The position numbers and the translations under genes are program-made. This document shows positions 16,535 to 17,762 of a DNA stretch of 17,762 nucleotides, piece by piece. Numbering within the stretch: the stretch's first letter is position 1; each line of letters starts with the position of its first letter. The DNA is from Mansonella perstans (lineage: Eukaryota > Nematoda > Chromadorea > Rhabditida > Onchocercidae), in contig JBAMDO010000452.1 in assembly GCA_037074765.1 (NCBI GenBank), positions 1 through 17,762 on the forward strand, in the 5' to 3' direction. The notes below the pieces were generated by a model, which was not told where the DNA came from, did no database searches, and saw nothing but the letters and a program-made list of their open reading frames with translations.

Positions 16535-17735
16535 ATGCTTGTGATTATTTACCTCCTTATTGCTATTATTTCCATTCCTTGTTACTCTCTACGATTATCG
16601 CGGTATGTTTCTCGCTTCTTTTTTATTTTTTCAGAATTTCTCTAAATTATTCTAAATTTTAATTTATTTTTTTTTTTTGAAACTAGCAAAGGCAGAATAA
16701 ATTTTATGGATACAAGTATTATGCAGTTTTTTCTTGATCCAAACAATCAATCAATTATCAAAATTCTCATAGGATTTGTTGAACTTTTTTTCTGATATAT
16801 TATCACACTTTTAAAAATTAATTTTGGATGAAATAAAAAAAAAAAAAAATCTAAGTAACCAGTAAAATTAGCACATCTGTGTTATTCAAAAATAATAAAT
16901 GGAAAAAATTTATACCTCTCTCAAGTGAGCAAAGAAAATTAGCTCTTGTATTTTTCTCGCATAATAAATCTTTTTTAGTAGAATTTATTACTGCTAAGTA
17001 GAAAATAATATTAATTAAAAATTAATTAAGTGGAAATTATTATTAATTAATAATTAAATATAACGTAAATATATAAACGTATACAATTTGAAAAAGGAGT
17101 GCTTCATGGAAACCAGCTCCGGAACATGATAAAGAGAAGGAGAACAATGATGCAGCATGGTCTGATACGATTGATGGTCATGAGAGTGGTTATGCGATTA
17201 GGAAGGAACAAAATACAGCGAAAGATTGGTCAAATTACAATCATGCTATAAAAAAGGAATCGGAAGAGCATGCACAGAAATCGGCAGCTGGTGCTGGTAA
17301 AAATTTGGCAGCTATTGCTGAAAAAGGTGCTAAAAAGCATGTTGATCAGGCTAGTACACATGGAAAAGGTTTCTTTTTTTTAGAATTTTTTATAGAAAAA
17401 TGATTTCGTAAAAAATTTCAATAACAAACAGGATTTCCAAATTTAATTTTAATCAATCAAAAAAATTAACGAAAAGAAAGACTTTTGAAATTTTTTAAAT
17501 AATTATTCATTTAAATTAATTCGCATCCGATCCGAATAGAGAGGGATGACGGAATTGTGTGACAAAAATTTTGACAGATGTAAAAGCAAAATCATTTGGA
17601 TTTTTTGACTATCATTACAAACAACCGGAATATCGTGTGGAACAATTTTATACCGACGAAAAACATCGCCAAAAAACCGGAATTGATCGTTTACATCATT
17701 CATCAAAGGATCATGAATTCGGTGCGAAATTTTGA
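16535..17735 (+). CDS. Small secreted cysteine-free His/Lys/Glu-rich protein, three exons
   Basis: Exons 16535-16602, 17097-17368 and 17578-17735 join to 498 nt, 165 residues. Exon 1 encodes a signal peptide, MLVIIYLLIAIISIPCYS, and ends at a consensus GTATGT donor in phase 2. Exon 2 encodes a hydrophilic, Ala/Lys/Glu/His-rich segment (KPAPEHDKEKENN, EEHAQKSAAGAGKNLAAI). Exon 3 follows a TTTTGACAG acceptor in phase 1 and encodes FGFFDYHYKQPEYRVEQFY, then RLHHSSKDHEFGAKF and stop. The mature chain has no cysteine and about 11 histidines. The exon 2 acceptor is poor (TTGAAAAAG at 17096, or AG at 17099 three bases later, same frame). I do not recognise the family. Phase agreement at both junctions supports a real, intact gene. 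Confidence 0.78.
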
Positions 17736-17762
17736 CATTACAGCAATTTTTTTATGATACGT

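Noticed and set aside
17503..17706. Minus-strand open frame of 67 codons
   Set aside because: It is the reverse of exon 3 of the secreted-protein gene, which has splice-phase support on the plus strand.
1..17762. Bacterial endosymbiont (Wolbachia) insertion
   Set aside because: No long intronless bacterial-type gene is visible; every recognisable gene is eukaryotic or a retrotransposon.

Overview
The window looks like AT-rich, intron-rich nuclear DNA of a parasitic nematode, most likely filarial. The reasons are short phase-matched exons with T-rich tracts ending in CAG or TAG, BEL/Pao LTR retrotransposons, and an SMC4 homologue whose residues can still be read. The species call is an inference and no database search was possible. 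There is no sign of bacterial or Wolbachia-type gene organisation.

Positions 1-12704 hold a decayed but intron-retaining copy of SMC4, the condensin ATPase. About 25 exon remnants appear in the right order: N-terminus, Walker A (GPNGSGKSN), N-terminal ATPase lobe, first coiled coil, hinge (AIDEKYDVAIS, DYIVV), second coiled coil. Frameshifts, in-frame stops, a lost splice acceptor and a tandem duplication break it repeatedly. The C-terminal ATPase half (signature motif and Walker B) is absent.

Two retroelements sit inside it. An antisense 510-bp solo LTR (2908-3417, target duplication CTGGC) lies in an intron. A defective sense BEL/Pao element (7372-11806, target duplication GTACT) is inserted directly in a coding exon. 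The BEL element keeps both LTRs, a broken gag, a protease remnant, the start of reverse transcriptase and the last part of pol. In place of the pol core it carries a fragment of an LTR related to the solo LTR.

Downstream of the truncated SMC4 copy is the 3' part of an unrelated multi-exon gene (13114-14385), with one frameshift and a normal end. About 2.1 kb of AT-rich intergenic DNA with a small tandem repeat and a pyrimidine tract follows. The last gene (16535-17735) is a three-exon gene, apparently intact, for a small secreted, cysteine-free, His/Lys/Glu-rich protein of unknown function.

No operon-like or multi-gene system is visible. The interest lies in the decay history: a non-processed SMC4 copy invaded by two related LTR families, cut off next to another broken gene. 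This pattern would fit a sex-linked degenerate copy or a decaying segmental duplicate.
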